64,000 nt of DNA from Bacillota bacterium (GCA_009786175.1 WQTQ01000243.1:8534-72533), one strand, 5' to 3'. Positions 18,170 through 24,653 are shown, counted from the first letter of the stretch. Made by a program: numbers and translations. Notes: generated from the letters alone by a model not told the origin.

Positions 18170-19096
18170 ATGAAATACGCAATCATTTCCGATACACACG
18201 GTAACAATCACGCCCTTCAAGCGGTTTTGGCAGATGCCGCCGCCCAAGGGGTAGATACATTCTTGCTTCTTGGGGATTATGCAAGCAGCTTTCCGCAAGG
18301 GAATGACGTTGTAAACACTATCCGCGGGCTAAAATCCGCGGTAGTTGTTCGTGGAAACGGTGAAGATTATTTTGCTGCCTTAAATGTCCAAGACCTCGGC
18401 ACGTTTACTCACCAGCAGTTCAAGCCCATGTACTGGGGGTTCACCACCCTTTCCCCCGGCAACCTGGAGTATCTGTTGGGACTACCCAAAAACCTGACAA
18501 TTTCAGACGGCGATACAAAAATTAACCTTACACACGCAATGGATTTGTTTTACCGCCAGCCTAAAATTAAGCTGTTTTGGTCCCGCCATTTTCGCGAACT
18601 TATGGCAACAAAGCCCTTCACCCACCAAGAATACCTGCAACTTGCCCGGGATTCTTTGCTTTCTACCCCGGGGGCGCAAGAGGAAATTTTGACCCTCCCG
18701 CAAGGCATATACCTGCTTGGGCACAATCATTTGCAATTTTATATGGAGTATGAAGGGCGGCTGTTTATAAACCCCGGTTCCTGCGGCGAGCCCCTGGACT
18801 GGGATACCCGCGCGCCGTACACTATTCTGACAATTACCGGCAGCCGCCCGCAGGTTGAAGAACGGCGGGTTGAGTACGATGTACAACTGATTATTAACGA
18901 GTTGGACACCTCCGGTTTTACGGAATACGCGCCCGTATGGAGCAGCATCATGAAAATAGAGGCGGCAAAAGCCCGGGACCATTTCGCGCCTTTTGTAGAC
19001 CACATAATGGAAACAGGCCGAGCCTTTGGAGAATATCAAGCCCCGGTTAGCAACGCCGTATGGGAAGAAGCCATAAAAACCTGGAAGATGGAGTAA
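18170..19096 (+). CDS. Calcineurin-like metallophosphoesterase
   Basis: A 308-residue phosphoesterase with the metal-binding blocks ISDTHGN (residues 6-12), LLGDYASS (32-39), RGNGED (about 60, in place of GNHD), LTHAMD and LLGHNHLQFYMEY. This is the YfcE/PrpE-like arrangement. It probably hydrolyses a phosphodiester or phosphomonoester in the cytoplasm. The substrate is not evident. A C-terminal helical extension of about 80 residues goes beyond the usual core. ATG follows GGAGGCCACC. It is flanked by a terminator and by a promoter, so it may be monocistronic. Confidence 0.85.
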   Translation: MKYAIISDTHGNNHALQAVLADAAAQGVDTFLLLGDYASSFPQGNDVVNTIRGLKSAVVVRGNGEDYFAALNVQDLGTFTHQQFKPMYWGFTTLSPGNLEYLLGLPKNLTISDGDTKINLTHAMDLFYRQPKIKLFWSRHFRELMATKPFTHQEYLQLARDSLLSTPGAQEEILTLPQGIYLLGHNHLQFYMEYEGRLFINPGSCGEPLDWDTRAPYTILTITGSRPQVEERRVEYDVQLIINELDTSGFTEYAPVWSSIMKIEAAKARDHFAPFVDHIMETGRAFGEYQAPVSNAVWEEAIKTWKME

Positions 19097-19124
19097 TAAC
19101 GTAATCAAAAAACCAAACAAATGT

Positions 19125-19153
19125 TTGCATTTTGTTCGCTAATGGTGTAAAAT
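19125..19153 (+). promoter_or_regulatory. Candidate promoter for the radical SAM gene
   Basis: TTGCAT at 19125-19130, a 17-base spacer and TAAAAT at 19148-19153, ending 42 bases before the start codon. Confidence 0.55.
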
Positions 19154-19195
19154 TAGGGTACAAATTTTTATCATCAGAACGAAAGGCGAACACAT

Positions 19196-20431
19196 ATGGT
19201 TAACATAATAATGAAGCAATCCTTAAGCAGGGACGAAAAAATAGCCCTAATGCAGCAGGACGCCCGCTTCGATGTATCCGACGACGACAATGCCTGCGTA
19301 CCGGACTTGTCATTCATAAAAGACAAAATTAAAGGCAGACCTAACCCGCCAAAAGTTCCCAAGGTCTTTATGTCAAACGATTGCATTTTTAACTGCGCGT
19401 ACTGCTTCTGTCGTTCCGGCCTAGACATTAGGCGATACACTGTAGACCCAAAAGAGCTGGCAAAGATATCTGTGGAGGAAGCAATTAAGAACGGCCACGG
19501 GGTTTTCCTTACCTCCGGCATATACAAAAACCCGGACTACACAGAGGAACTGATAATTGAAACCATAAAAAGCATAAGGGTAGATTACGGCTACAAGGGC
19601 TATGTTCACGCAAAAATTATGCCCGGTACTTCGCCGGAATTAATTTGGCAAGCGGGTCTGTACGCCAACCGGATAGACGTAAACATCGAAGTGGCAAAAA
19701 ACGAGGGCTACAAGCAAATTGCCAGAAATAAAAACAAAAAAAACATTCTTACCCCTATGGGGCTTATTTCACAGTTTATTCGTGCCAACAAGGAAGAAAG
19801 GCAACGCTATCGCCATGCCCCAAAGTTCGCCACCTCCCAAACAACCCAACTAATGCCCGGCAGCACCAACGAAACAGACTTTGAAATTCTTAGGTTGGCA
19901 AACGCTATGTACAAAAAATATGGCCTTGCCCGGGTGTATTATTCCCCATTCCACTACACCCATGAGGCCAAGGGCTACCCGGGCCTGCCAAACATTGTCA
20001 CCCCTGTATGGCGCATGAAACGCTTGTACCAGGCAGACAGGCTTATGCAACTTTACGGCTTTACCCCGGATGAATTGGCCCCAGAGGCCGAAACATTTTT
20101 ATCTTCCGAGTTAGACCCAAAGGCTGCCTGGGCACTGCGGCACATGCACCTGTACCCCATCGAAGTTAACACCGCGGACTACGAAATGCTGCTGCGCATC
20201 CCCGGTATAGGCACCACATATGCAGCGCGGATTATTAAAGCCCGGAAATATTGCAAAGTTACCCATGACGTTTTGCGGGCCCTGGGCGTATCCCTAAAAC
20301 GCAGCGTCCATTTTATGACCTGCAACGGCAAATTCCTTGGGGCCAGAAGCGACGGCATAGACGTGTACCGGCAGCTTTTAGTTACGCCCATGGGGATGGA
20401 ATTAAACCAAGTCGAAGATTGTGTAGTTTAG
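19196..20431 (+). CDS. Radical SAM protein with helix-hairpin-helix (putative DNA modification/repair)
   Basis: A 411-residue radical SAM enzyme. The 4Fe-4S motif is C-I-F-N-C-A-Y-C (C-x3-C-x2-C) near residue 64-71, followed by the expected glycine-rich and strand segments (VFLTSGIYKNPDYTEEL, HAKIMPG). The C-terminus (about 320-365) holds a helix-hairpin-helix with IPGIGTTYAARIIKAR, a DNA-binding element. This matches the family annotated as putative DNA modification/repair radical SAM proteins, which is often next to a uracil-DNA glycosylase-like partner. No such partner is adjacent here. The ATG at 19196 is nine bases after GAAAGG. A bidirectional terminator follows. Confidence 0.85.
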   Translation: MVNIIMKQSLSRDEKIALMQQDARFDVSDDDNACVPDLSFIKDKIKGRPNPPKVPKVFMSNDCIFNCAYCFCRSGLDIRRYTVDPKELAKISVEEAIKNGHGVFLTSGIYKNPDYTEELIIETIKSIRVDYGYKGYVHAKIMPGTSPELIWQAGLYANRIDVNIEVAKNEGYKQIARNKNKKNILTPMGLISQFIRANKEERQRYRHAPKFATSQTTQLMPGSTNETDFEILRLANAMYKKYGLARVYYSPFHYTHEAKGYPGLPNIVTPVWRMKRLYQADRLMQLYGFTPDELAPEAETFLSSELDPKAAWALRHMHLYPIEVNTADYEMLLRIPGIGTTYAARIIKARKYCKVTHDVLRALGVSLKRSVHFMTCNGKFLGARSDGIDVYRQLLVTPMGMELNQVEDCVV

Positions 20432-20443
20432 CAGCATAAAAGA

Positions 20444-20490
20444 AACAGCCCCTTATATAACATTCGTAATGTTATGTAAGGGGCTGTTCT
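20444..20490. terminator. Bidirectional terminator
   Basis: A stem of about 20 bp (AACAGCCCCTTA- arm at 20444 and its complement ending at 20489) with a tiny loop. It is shared by the rightward radical SAM gene and the convergent small-peptide gene, whose stop is at 20494. Confidence 0.85.
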
Positions 20491-20493
20491 ATG

Positions 20494-20628
20494 TTAGAAG
20501 ATTGCTGAAACAATAGCAACGATTACTCTAATTACTGTAGCTATGATTCCGCCTCCTGATACATCCGGCAAGCCCGGTAAGCTTGGTAAACCCGGTAAAC
20601 TTGGTAAACTCGGTAGCCGATCTAACAT
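20494..20628 (-). CDS. 44-residue peptide with LPxLPG repeats and a hydrophobic tail
   Basis: ATG 20628 is preceded by AAAGGAGGTG at ideal spacing, and the frame stops with TAA at 20494. The peptide starts MLDRLPSLPSLPGLP and continues with LPSLPGLPD, a short Leu-Pro-Ser/Gly repeat. It then has S-GGG and an uncharged-to-weakly cationic hydrophobic stretch, IIATVIRVIVAIVSAIF. A Gly-Gly step before a hydrophobic cationic tail is reminiscent of a leader/mature peptide boundary, but no peptidase transporter is nearby. The coding repeats show as GGTAAACTTGG-like repeats in the DNA. It diverges from the A/B peptide array. Whether it is an immunity, anchor or toxin peptide is unknown. Confidence 0.7.
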   Translation of the reverse strand: MLDRLPSLPSLPGLPSLPGLPDVSGGGIIATVIRVIVAIVSAIF

Positions 20629-20721
20629 TATTACACCTCCTTTCTTCTTGAGCAAGGATTACACATAACTGTCCCTTCCTTACGATACAAATTATAAATA
20701 AAAATAAACTACATAGTGTCC

Positions 20722-20774
20722 AAGGTTAATAGTTGTTAACTTTTGCCACAGCGCAGATTTATCTAATCTAAAAT
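20722..20774 (+). promoter_or_regulatory. Array promoter P1 (operator plus -10)
   Basis: Half-sites GTTAAT (20725-20730) and GTTAAC (20735-20740) form an imperfect dyad. A -10 box TAAAAT (20769-20774) follows exactly 28 bases after the second half-site. No good -35 is seen, consistent with an activator-dependent promoter. It is the weakest of the three upstream copies. Confidence 0.65.
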
Positions 20775-20833
20775 TAGTTCACAACACAAAACAAGGTAGG
20801 ATGTCGATTGAAATACAAAAAAGAAATACAAAT

Positions 20834-20884
20834 AGTTAACATTTGTTAACTTTCACCACAACATAAATTCATTTCATCTATAAT
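20834..20884 (+). promoter_or_regulatory. Array promoter P2
   Basis: A perfect inverted repeat AGTTAACA-TT-TGTTAACT (20834-20851), then TATAAT at 20879-20884, 28 bases after the second GTTAAC. TTTCACCAC follows the operator as in P3 and P6. Confidence 0.75.
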
Positions 20885-20943
20885 AAGTTTACAGTACAAA
20901 ACGAAGCAGGATGTCGATTGAAATACAAAAAAGAAATACAAAT

Positions 20944-20994
20944 AGTTAACATTTGTTAACTTTCACCACAACACAAATTCATCTCACCTATAAT
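20944..20994 (+). promoter_or_regulatory. Array promoter P3
   Basis: Same dyad as P2 (20944-20961) and TATAAT at 20989-20994, again 28 bases after GTTAAC. It is the copy nearest to the first peptide gene, leaving an untranslated leader of about 85 bases. Confidence 0.75.
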
Positions 20995-21026
20995 TACTAC
21001 AGTACAGAAAGCAACACTAAACTTAG

Positions 21027-21049
21027 TAAAAACTTTGAAAAAGTTTTTA
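21027..21049 (+). promoter_or_regulatory. Leader hairpin upstream of the first A peptide
   Basis: A perfect 10-bp stem TAAAAACTTT / AAAGTTTTTA with loop GAA, 38 bases before the A1 start. The second array unit has a different-sequence hairpin at the equivalent place. It could be an attenuator, an mRNA-stabilising stem or a processing site. Confidence 0.55.
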
Positions 21050-21087
21050 TATAGCAAAAGATTCCATTTGTGAAAGGAGGAACAGAA

Positions 21088-21177
21088 ATGTTAGGTTCAG
21101 CATTTTTATCATGGGTTGGCTTTACATGGTCATCCGCTATGTTTGCTCTTGCAACAATTGCAGCATTCTTTTCCTAA
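21088..21177 (+). CDS. Hydrophobic A peptide, copy 1 (29 aa)
   Basis: ATG 21088 follows GAAAGGAGG. The 29 residues contain no charged side chain and follow the family pattern MLGSAFLxWxGFTWSxAM plus a variable hydrophobic end (here ALATIAAFFS). One membrane-spanning or membrane-inserting helix is likely. There is no signal peptide or leader, so any export would be leaderless. Codons differ from copy 2 at four places, all silent. It is the first gene of the first array transcript. Confidence 0.85.
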   Translation: MLGSAFLSWVGFTWSSAMFALATIAAFFS

Positions 21178-21249
21178 GAAACTAAAAGACATCAGTTTTA
21201 GTAACCGAGTCAAGCGAATCAAAAAAATAAACTAAAAGGAGGTGCGCGT

Positions 21250-21363
21250 ATGTGGTTTGTTGGTGGTGGTCCTTTTGCATGGACGATTCATGGTATTAAC
21301 ATAATGGAAGGCATGGCCGAACTAATTACTATGGTATTCGGCGGTTTTCGATGGTTATTCTAA
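21250..21363 (+). CDS. B peptide, copy 1 (37 aa)
   Basis: ATG 21250 follows AAAGGAGGTG. The 37-residue peptide has the family core GGPFAWxxHGxNxxEGMA and the ending F-G-G-F-x-x-L-F. It starts MWFVG and ends FGGFRWLF, the only copy with R-W here. Aromatic and glycine rich, with a central Glu pair, it is likely amphipathic and membrane active. It is always downstream of an A peptide, which suggests the two act as a pair. Confidence 0.85.
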   Translation: MWFVGGGPFAWTIHGINIMEGMAELITMVFGGFRWLF

Positions 21364-21414
21364 AACGACTTTTTTACAGCAGGAACAATATTTCTAATGA
21401 AAGGGGTGAAAAAT

Positions 21415-21504
21415 ATGCTAGGTTCTGCATTTTTATCATGGGTTGGCTTTACATGGTCATCAGCTATGTTTGCTCTTGCAACAATTGCAGCATTTTTTTC
21501 CTAA
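21415..21504 (+). CDS. Hydrophobic A peptide, copy 2 (29 aa)
   Basis: ATG 21415 after AAAGGGGTG. The protein is identical to copy 1 although four codons differ, a sign of selection on the peptide itself. The upstream 40 bases (CGACTTTTTTAC- and -GGAACAATATTTCTAA-like segment) are shared with the copy 3 upstream region, showing that whole gene-pair cassettes were duplicated. Confidence 0.85.
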   Translation: MLGSAFLSWVGFTWSSAMFALATIAAFFS

Positions 21505-21524
21505 GAGGTATAAAGAAGGTTTTT

Positions 21525-21668
21525 CACCGGAATCCGAGGTTGATGTGTAATTAACATATTAACACCAAATTCAGCAATATGCGGTTGAATTATCTGATGG
21601 ATTTGTAGGAATCTGTAACAAATTAAAGAATCAAAAGACATATCTCGTGTCAATCACGGATTCCGGTG
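21525..21668. repeat. 144-bp segment with 12-bp terminal inverted repeats
   Basis: CACCGGAATCCG (21525-21536) and CGGATTCCGGTG (21657-21668) are exact complements that bound a non-coding stretch in the A2-B2 gap. Other A-B gaps are 50-89 bases but this one is 217. The same 12-mer occurs singly at 22581-22592 in the A4-B4 gap. It may be a miniature insertion or a conserved RNA-pairing element. No clear target duplication is seen. Confidence 0.5.
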
Positions 21669-21721
21669 GTTAAGCCAAATAATTTAGTAGAATAGTAAAT
21701 AAATAGAAAGGAGGTGCGCGT

Positions 21722-21835
21722 ATGTGGTTTGTTGGTGGTGGTCCTTTTGCATGGACGATTCATGGTATTAACATAATGGAAGGCATGGCAGCATTGGTTA
21801 CTATGGTTTTCGGCGGTTTTCAAGGATTATTCTAA
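21722..21835 (+). CDS. B peptide, copy 2 (37 aa)
   Basis: ATG 21722 after GAAAGGAGGTG. It shares the first 23 residues with copy 1, then reads AALVTMVFGGFQGLF, so E24 is replaced by Ala and R-W by Q-G near the end. Compared with copy 3 it differs by nine silent and only two conservative replacement codons. Confidence 0.85.
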   Translation: MWFVGGGPFAWTIHGINIMEGMAALVTMVFGGFQGLF

Positions 21836-21886
21836 AACGACTTTTTTACAATCGGAACAATATTTCTAACGAAAGGAGAAAAAATC

Positions 21887-21976
21887 ATGCTAGGTTCTGC
21901 ATTTTTATCATGGGTTGGCTTTACATGGTCATCCGCTATGTTTGCTCTTGCAACAATTTTTGCGTTTGTATCATAA
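21887..21976 (+). CDS. Hydrophobic A peptide, copy 3 (29 aa)
   Basis: ATG 21887 after GAAAGGAG. Residues 1-24 equal copies 1 and 2, and the end changes to FAFVS. All changes keep the peptide uncharged and 29 residues long. Confidence 0.85.
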   Translation: MLGSAFLSWVGFTWSSAMFALATIFAFVS

Positions 21977-22026
21977 AGTAAGGTTTAAAATTTATATATT
22001 AAAATACTAACGAAGGAGGTGTGCAT

Positions 22027-22140
22027 ATGTGGTTTGTTGGTGGTGGTCCTTTTGCATGGACGATTCATGGTCTTAACGTAATGGAAGGCATGGCTGCGCT
22101 GGTTACCATGGTATTCGGTGGCTTTCAAGGACTATTTTAG
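22027..22140 (+). CDS. B peptide, copy 3 (37 aa)
   Basis: ATG 22027 after GAAGGAGGTG. Conservative I16L and I18V changes relative to copy 2, and the same AALVTMVFGGFQGLF end. It is the last gene of the first array transcript. A terminator begins 33 bases downstream. Confidence 0.85.
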   Translation: MWFVGGGPFAWTIHGLNVMEGMAALVTMVFGGFQGLF

Positions 22141-22173
22141 TACCGGCTATGTTATTTAGCATAAATTTTCAAG

Positions 22174-22202
22174 GAGGTTGTCTTACGGGGCAGCCTCTTT
22201 TC
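22174..22202 (+). terminator. Terminator of the first array transcript
   Basis: GAGGTTGTC pairs with GGCAGCCTC (two G-T pairs) across a short loop, followed by TTTTC. It separates pairs 1-3 from the promoter of pairs 4-5. Confidence 0.75.
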
Positions 22203-22280
22203 TTATGCTTTAGAAAAATACTCTTTATGAAACGCACGCGCAAACGCGCTTTATATTCCAAAACTAGGTAAGAAATTTTC

Positions 22281-22333
22281 AAGGTTAACAATTGTTAACC
22301 TTCGCTGCTTGATGTATTTTTATTTTCTATAAT
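22281..22333 (+). promoter_or_regulatory. Array promoter P4
   Basis: The longest dyad of the set: AAGGTTAACA-AT-TGTTAACC with both outer arms extending to a perfect 10-2-10 repeat (22281-22302). TATAAT is at 22328-22333, again 28 bases after GTTAAC. It drives pairs 4 and 5. Confidence 0.75.
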
Positions 22334-22398
22334 AACACCGTAAATCACAAAAAACGACAGAAACATACTGCTTGTAACACGCATGTCTAATTTTGGTG

Positions 22399-22417
22399 AA
22401 AACCTCAACGAGGTTTT
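22399..22417 (+). promoter_or_regulatory. Leader hairpin upstream of the fourth A peptide
   Basis: AAAACCTC / GAGGTTTT with loop AAC, 43 bases before the A4 start. It is the positional counterpart of the hairpin at 21027-21049 with a different stem sequence, followed likewise by TTAT. Confidence 0.55.
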
Positions 22418-22460
22418 TATACATCATCAATCAATAACCGTTTATAGAGGGGGGATAAAA

Positions 22461-22550
22461 ATGCTAGGTTCTGCATTTTTAGCATGGATTGGTTTCACAT
22501 GGTCAGCAGCTATGATGTTCATTGCAACCATTTTCGCTTTTCTTTCCTAG
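22461..22550 (+). CDS. Hydrophobic A peptide, copy 4 (29 aa)
   Basis: ATG 22461 after GAGGGGGG. It is the most diverged A peptide: S8A, V10I, S16A and MFIATIFAFLS at the end. It is still 29 residues with no charge. It opens the second array transcript under P4. Confidence 0.85.
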   Translation: MLGSAFLAWIGFTWSAAMMFIATIFAFLS

Positions 22551-22639
22551 TACCAGACTCTGCAGCTGACAAGTTAAATGCGGATTCCGGTGCTATGTAA
22601 AAGAAAATTACTAATGTATAAATGGGAGGAGGTGTACAT

Positions 22640-22753
22640 ATGTTCTTTGGTAGTGGCGGCCCTTTTGCATGGGTTCTTCATGGTCTTAATGTAATGGAAG
22701 GCATGGCCGAATTTATTAACATGATATTCGGCGGCTTTCACGGATTATTCTAG
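22640..22753 (+). CDS. B peptide, copy 4 (37 aa)
   Basis: ATG 22640 after GGGAGGAGGTG. It begins MFFGSGGPFAWVLHG instead of MWFVGGG, keeps EGMAE, and ends INMIFGGFHGLF. It groups with copy 5, so the two array units carry distinguishable B subtypes. Confidence 0.85.
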   Translation: MFFGSGGPFAWVLHGLNVMEGMAEFINMIFGGFHGLF

Positions 22754-22793
22754 TATCATCAAAAATTAATACTTTGCGAAAGGAGGGAAAATA

Positions 22794-22883
22794 ATGCTAG
22801 GTTCTGCATTTTTATCATGGGTTGGCTTCACATGGTCATCAGCAATGTTTGCTATTGCTACATTTTTTTCTTTTATTTCATAA
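22794..22883 (+). CDS. Hydrophobic A peptide, copy 5 (29 aa)
   Basis: ATG 22794 after GAAAGGAGGG. Residues 1-20 match copy 1, and the end is IATFFSFIS. It has the same length and is uncharged. Confidence 0.85.
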   Translation: MLGSAFLSWVGFTWSSAMFAIATFFSFIS

Positions 22884-22937
22884 TAACAAGAATGAATTCA
22901 AAGCATCCAAAAAACACTAATGAAAGGGGGGACGTAT

Positions 22938-23051
22938 ATGTTCTTTGGTAGTGGTGGCCCTTTTGCATGGGTTCTTCATGGTCTTAATGTATTGGAAGGA
23001 ATGGCCGAATTAATTAACAGAGTATTCGGTGGCTTTCACGGATTATTCTAA
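22938..23051 (+). CDS. B peptide, copy 5 (37 aa)
   Basis: ATG 22938 after GAAAGGGGGG. It has the MFFGSGG start, M19L, and N-R in place of N-M at residues 27-28, which adds a positive charge before FGGFHGLF. It is the last gene of the array. Confidence 0.85.
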   Translation: MFFGSGGPFAWVLHGLNVLEGMAELINRVFGGFHGLF

Positions 23052-23082
23052 TTCTGCTCCCTAAAAGTTTGATATAGATTAT

Positions 23083-23133
23083 CGACAAAAAAAGACTCGG
23101 TTCTAAAAACAAGAATCGGCTCTTTTTTTGTCG
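23083..23133. terminator. Bidirectional terminator between array and lipase
   Basis: CGACAAAAAAAGA- (from 23083) pairs with -TCTTTTTTTGTCG (to 23133), with the CTCGG/GATTC middle partly paired. It serves the array from the left and the convergent lipase gene from the right. Confidence 0.8.
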
Positions 23134-23167
23134 AAAAAATATCGGGGTTCGAATTGATACAATCCGG

Positions 23168-24586
23168 TTACTCCAGCGGTGGATAAAAGTTCATCATAAA
23201 ATGCGTATCGGTATCAAAAATACTTGCAACTGTATCGGCAATAAATTCACTTAACAATTCCGGGGTGTGGTTTAACAGCAAATATCCTATTGATACATCG
23301 GACGACCTTGTTGTTGGCCTTGGGGGGGAGTGCCACGTATGCGTTACCGTTTCATGCCGTACCAGACGGCGGAACTCATTTGTTATCGCCATTGCGTCCG
23401 CGCCCATCGCGCCGTACAGCCGCCAAATTATTTCGGTCATATGCGCGGGTAACTCTAATTGCAATACATCTCCCAGCGCAGCCATTAGGGTGCTGAGTGT
23501 GTATATCGCAGGTGGTATTTCAACTGACCTAACATCCCGCATAGTGCCAAAAAGCCGATTAATTAACTCAAACGCGCCATATTCAGGCGGTTCACTTCCC
23601 ATGTCAACCCCAACAATACCCGCAATCAAGTCTTCTGAAACATAATAATGCGTTATCTTACTTCTTGTGGCCGGTGGTAACCCGGAAACCAAATTTACCG
23701 TGTCTGCGTTTAATAATGGCGCACTAAAGGCAACTACCCGTATTATGTTGTCTTCAAACCCCATACGCACTAATTCATATGTCGCAATGTACGATAAATA
23801 CCCACCCAAAGAATGGCCGGTAATATAAATGTTGGCACCGTCAAGCAGTGAAAGTGTGGCAGGGCTGTTTAAAACATTAACAAGAGAATTTATGTGGGAA
23901 TGACGTTCCCCTGCCATGCTTCTAAAATTACACCACCATGTACCGGATTGGGTTAACAATGCCGTGCCAACATTCCCGTCGCTTCCGCGTATTGCCAAAA
24001 TTATCGTATCTTCATTTAAGCAGGAATAAAAAGTGATACTAAAACCCGTCGCCCTGTCGTAGTAGGTTGACAACAGATACCAGCCTTCCATTTCTGCCAA
24101 GAAGTTAAAACCGTATCTATTTTGACCGGCAGCACCGGACATCATAATATAATTTACGAATGGGCGGTAATGCAAGGAAGAAAACTGCGGCGAACCCGGT
24201 TGCTTCCCGACATTAAAGTCGAATGGGAAAAATGCCATATGCGCAAATAACGCCAGCTGCAAATCCGAAGGAGATTTACGAAGGGGCGGAGCTTCTGCAA
24301 CTTCCGGAATATATTCATCATATATTGTAGGCTCTTCATGTACTGTAGGTTCTTCGTATACTATTGGCTCTTTGTATATTGTAGGCTCTGCGTGTACTGT
24401 AGGCTCTTCGTATATTGTAGGCTCTGCATGTACTGCAGGCTCTTCATGTACTGGAGTTTCTTCATATATATTTATACTTACATTTTCACCGGCAGGTGTG
24501 TTACGCTGCCAAAGCAGCAAGCTGGTAAGTGAAATAATGCCAATGATACATAAAATCACAACCGCTTTACATACTTTCACTGCCAT
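23168..24586 (-). CDS. Membrane-anchored or secreted class 3 lipase with Glu-Pro repeats
   Basis: A 472-residue protein. Residues 1-27 are a signal peptide or uncleaved N-terminal anchor. Residues 45-95 are tandem six-residue repeats of the type EEPTVH-AEPTIY. A Lipase_3 alpha/beta hydrolase follows (about 105-400), with ILAIRGSDG (oxyanion strand) and the nucleophile elbow YITGHSLGGYLSY (Ser259). Asp in VSEDLIAG and a late His would complete a triad. It likely hydrolyses lipids outside the membrane. It converges on the peptide array and diverges from the HlyD gene. The GTTAAC promoter design is not found on its own strand, so membership in that regulon is unproven. Confidence 0.85.
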   Translation of the reverse strand: MAVKVCKAVVILCIIGIISLTSLLLWQRNTPAGENVSINIYEETPVHEEPAVHAEPTIYEEPTVHAEPTIYKEPIVYEEPTVHEEPTIYDEYIPEVAEAPPLRKSPSDLQLALFAHMAFFPFDFNVGKQPGSPQFSSLHYRPFVNYIMMSGAAGQNRYGFNFLAEMEGWYLLSTYYDRATGFSITFYSCLNEDTIILAIRGSDGNVGTALLTQSGTWWCNFRSMAGERHSHINSLVNVLNSPATLSLLDGANIYITGHSLGGYLSYIATYELVRMGFEDNIIRVVAFSAPLLNADTVNLVSGLPPATRSKITHYYVSEDLIAGIVGVDMGSEPPEYGAFELINRLFGTMRDVRSVEIPPAIYTLSTLMAALGDVLQLELPAHMTEIIWRLYGAMGADAMAITNEFRRLVRHETVTHTWHSPPRPTTRSSDVSIGYLLLNHTPELLSEFIADTVASIFDTDTHFMMNFYPPLE

Positions 24587-24619
24587 AGTCTCTTGCTCCT
24601 CTCAAACGTTAACACACTC

Positions 24620-24653
24620 ACCCCCTGATATCAAAATGTTATATCAGGGGGTT
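24620..24653. repeat. GATATC palindrome family, copy 2 (looped variant)
   Basis: ACCCCCTGATATC and (T)ATATCAGGGGGT arms are separated by AAAATGTT, so the palindrome is opened by a short insertion. The right arm abuts the operator of promoter P5. Confidence 0.85.

Larger units (their letters stand above)
20781..21000 (+). repeat. Two tandem 110-bp promoter units
   Basis: Units 20781-20890 and 20891-21000 are nearly identical. The shared block includes GGATGTCGATTGAAATAC, the dyad, the TTCACCACAAC element and the -10 box. A degenerate third unit carrying P1 lies 110 bp upstream in phase. The repeat multiplies the regulated promoter in front of the first peptide gene. Confidence 0.85.

Noticed and set aside
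20781..21000. CRISPR array
   Set aside because: Only two full units of 110 bp with no unique spacers. Each unit is a complete promoter.
21351..21554. A 67-codon frame overlapping B1 and A2 in another frame
   Set aside because: It conflicts with two small genes that have better ribosome sites and conserved copies.
20494..23051. Type I toxin-antitoxin interpretation of the small peptides
   Set aside because: No antisense promoter or complementary small RNA was seen. Strict A-B pairing and multiple regulated promoters fit an expressed product better. Not fully excluded.
21088..23051. Double-glycine leader bacteriocin precursors
   Set aside because: A peptides have no GG site. B peptides have GG only near the N-terminus (residues 5-7), which leaves no leader. 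No C39-peptidase transporter is present.
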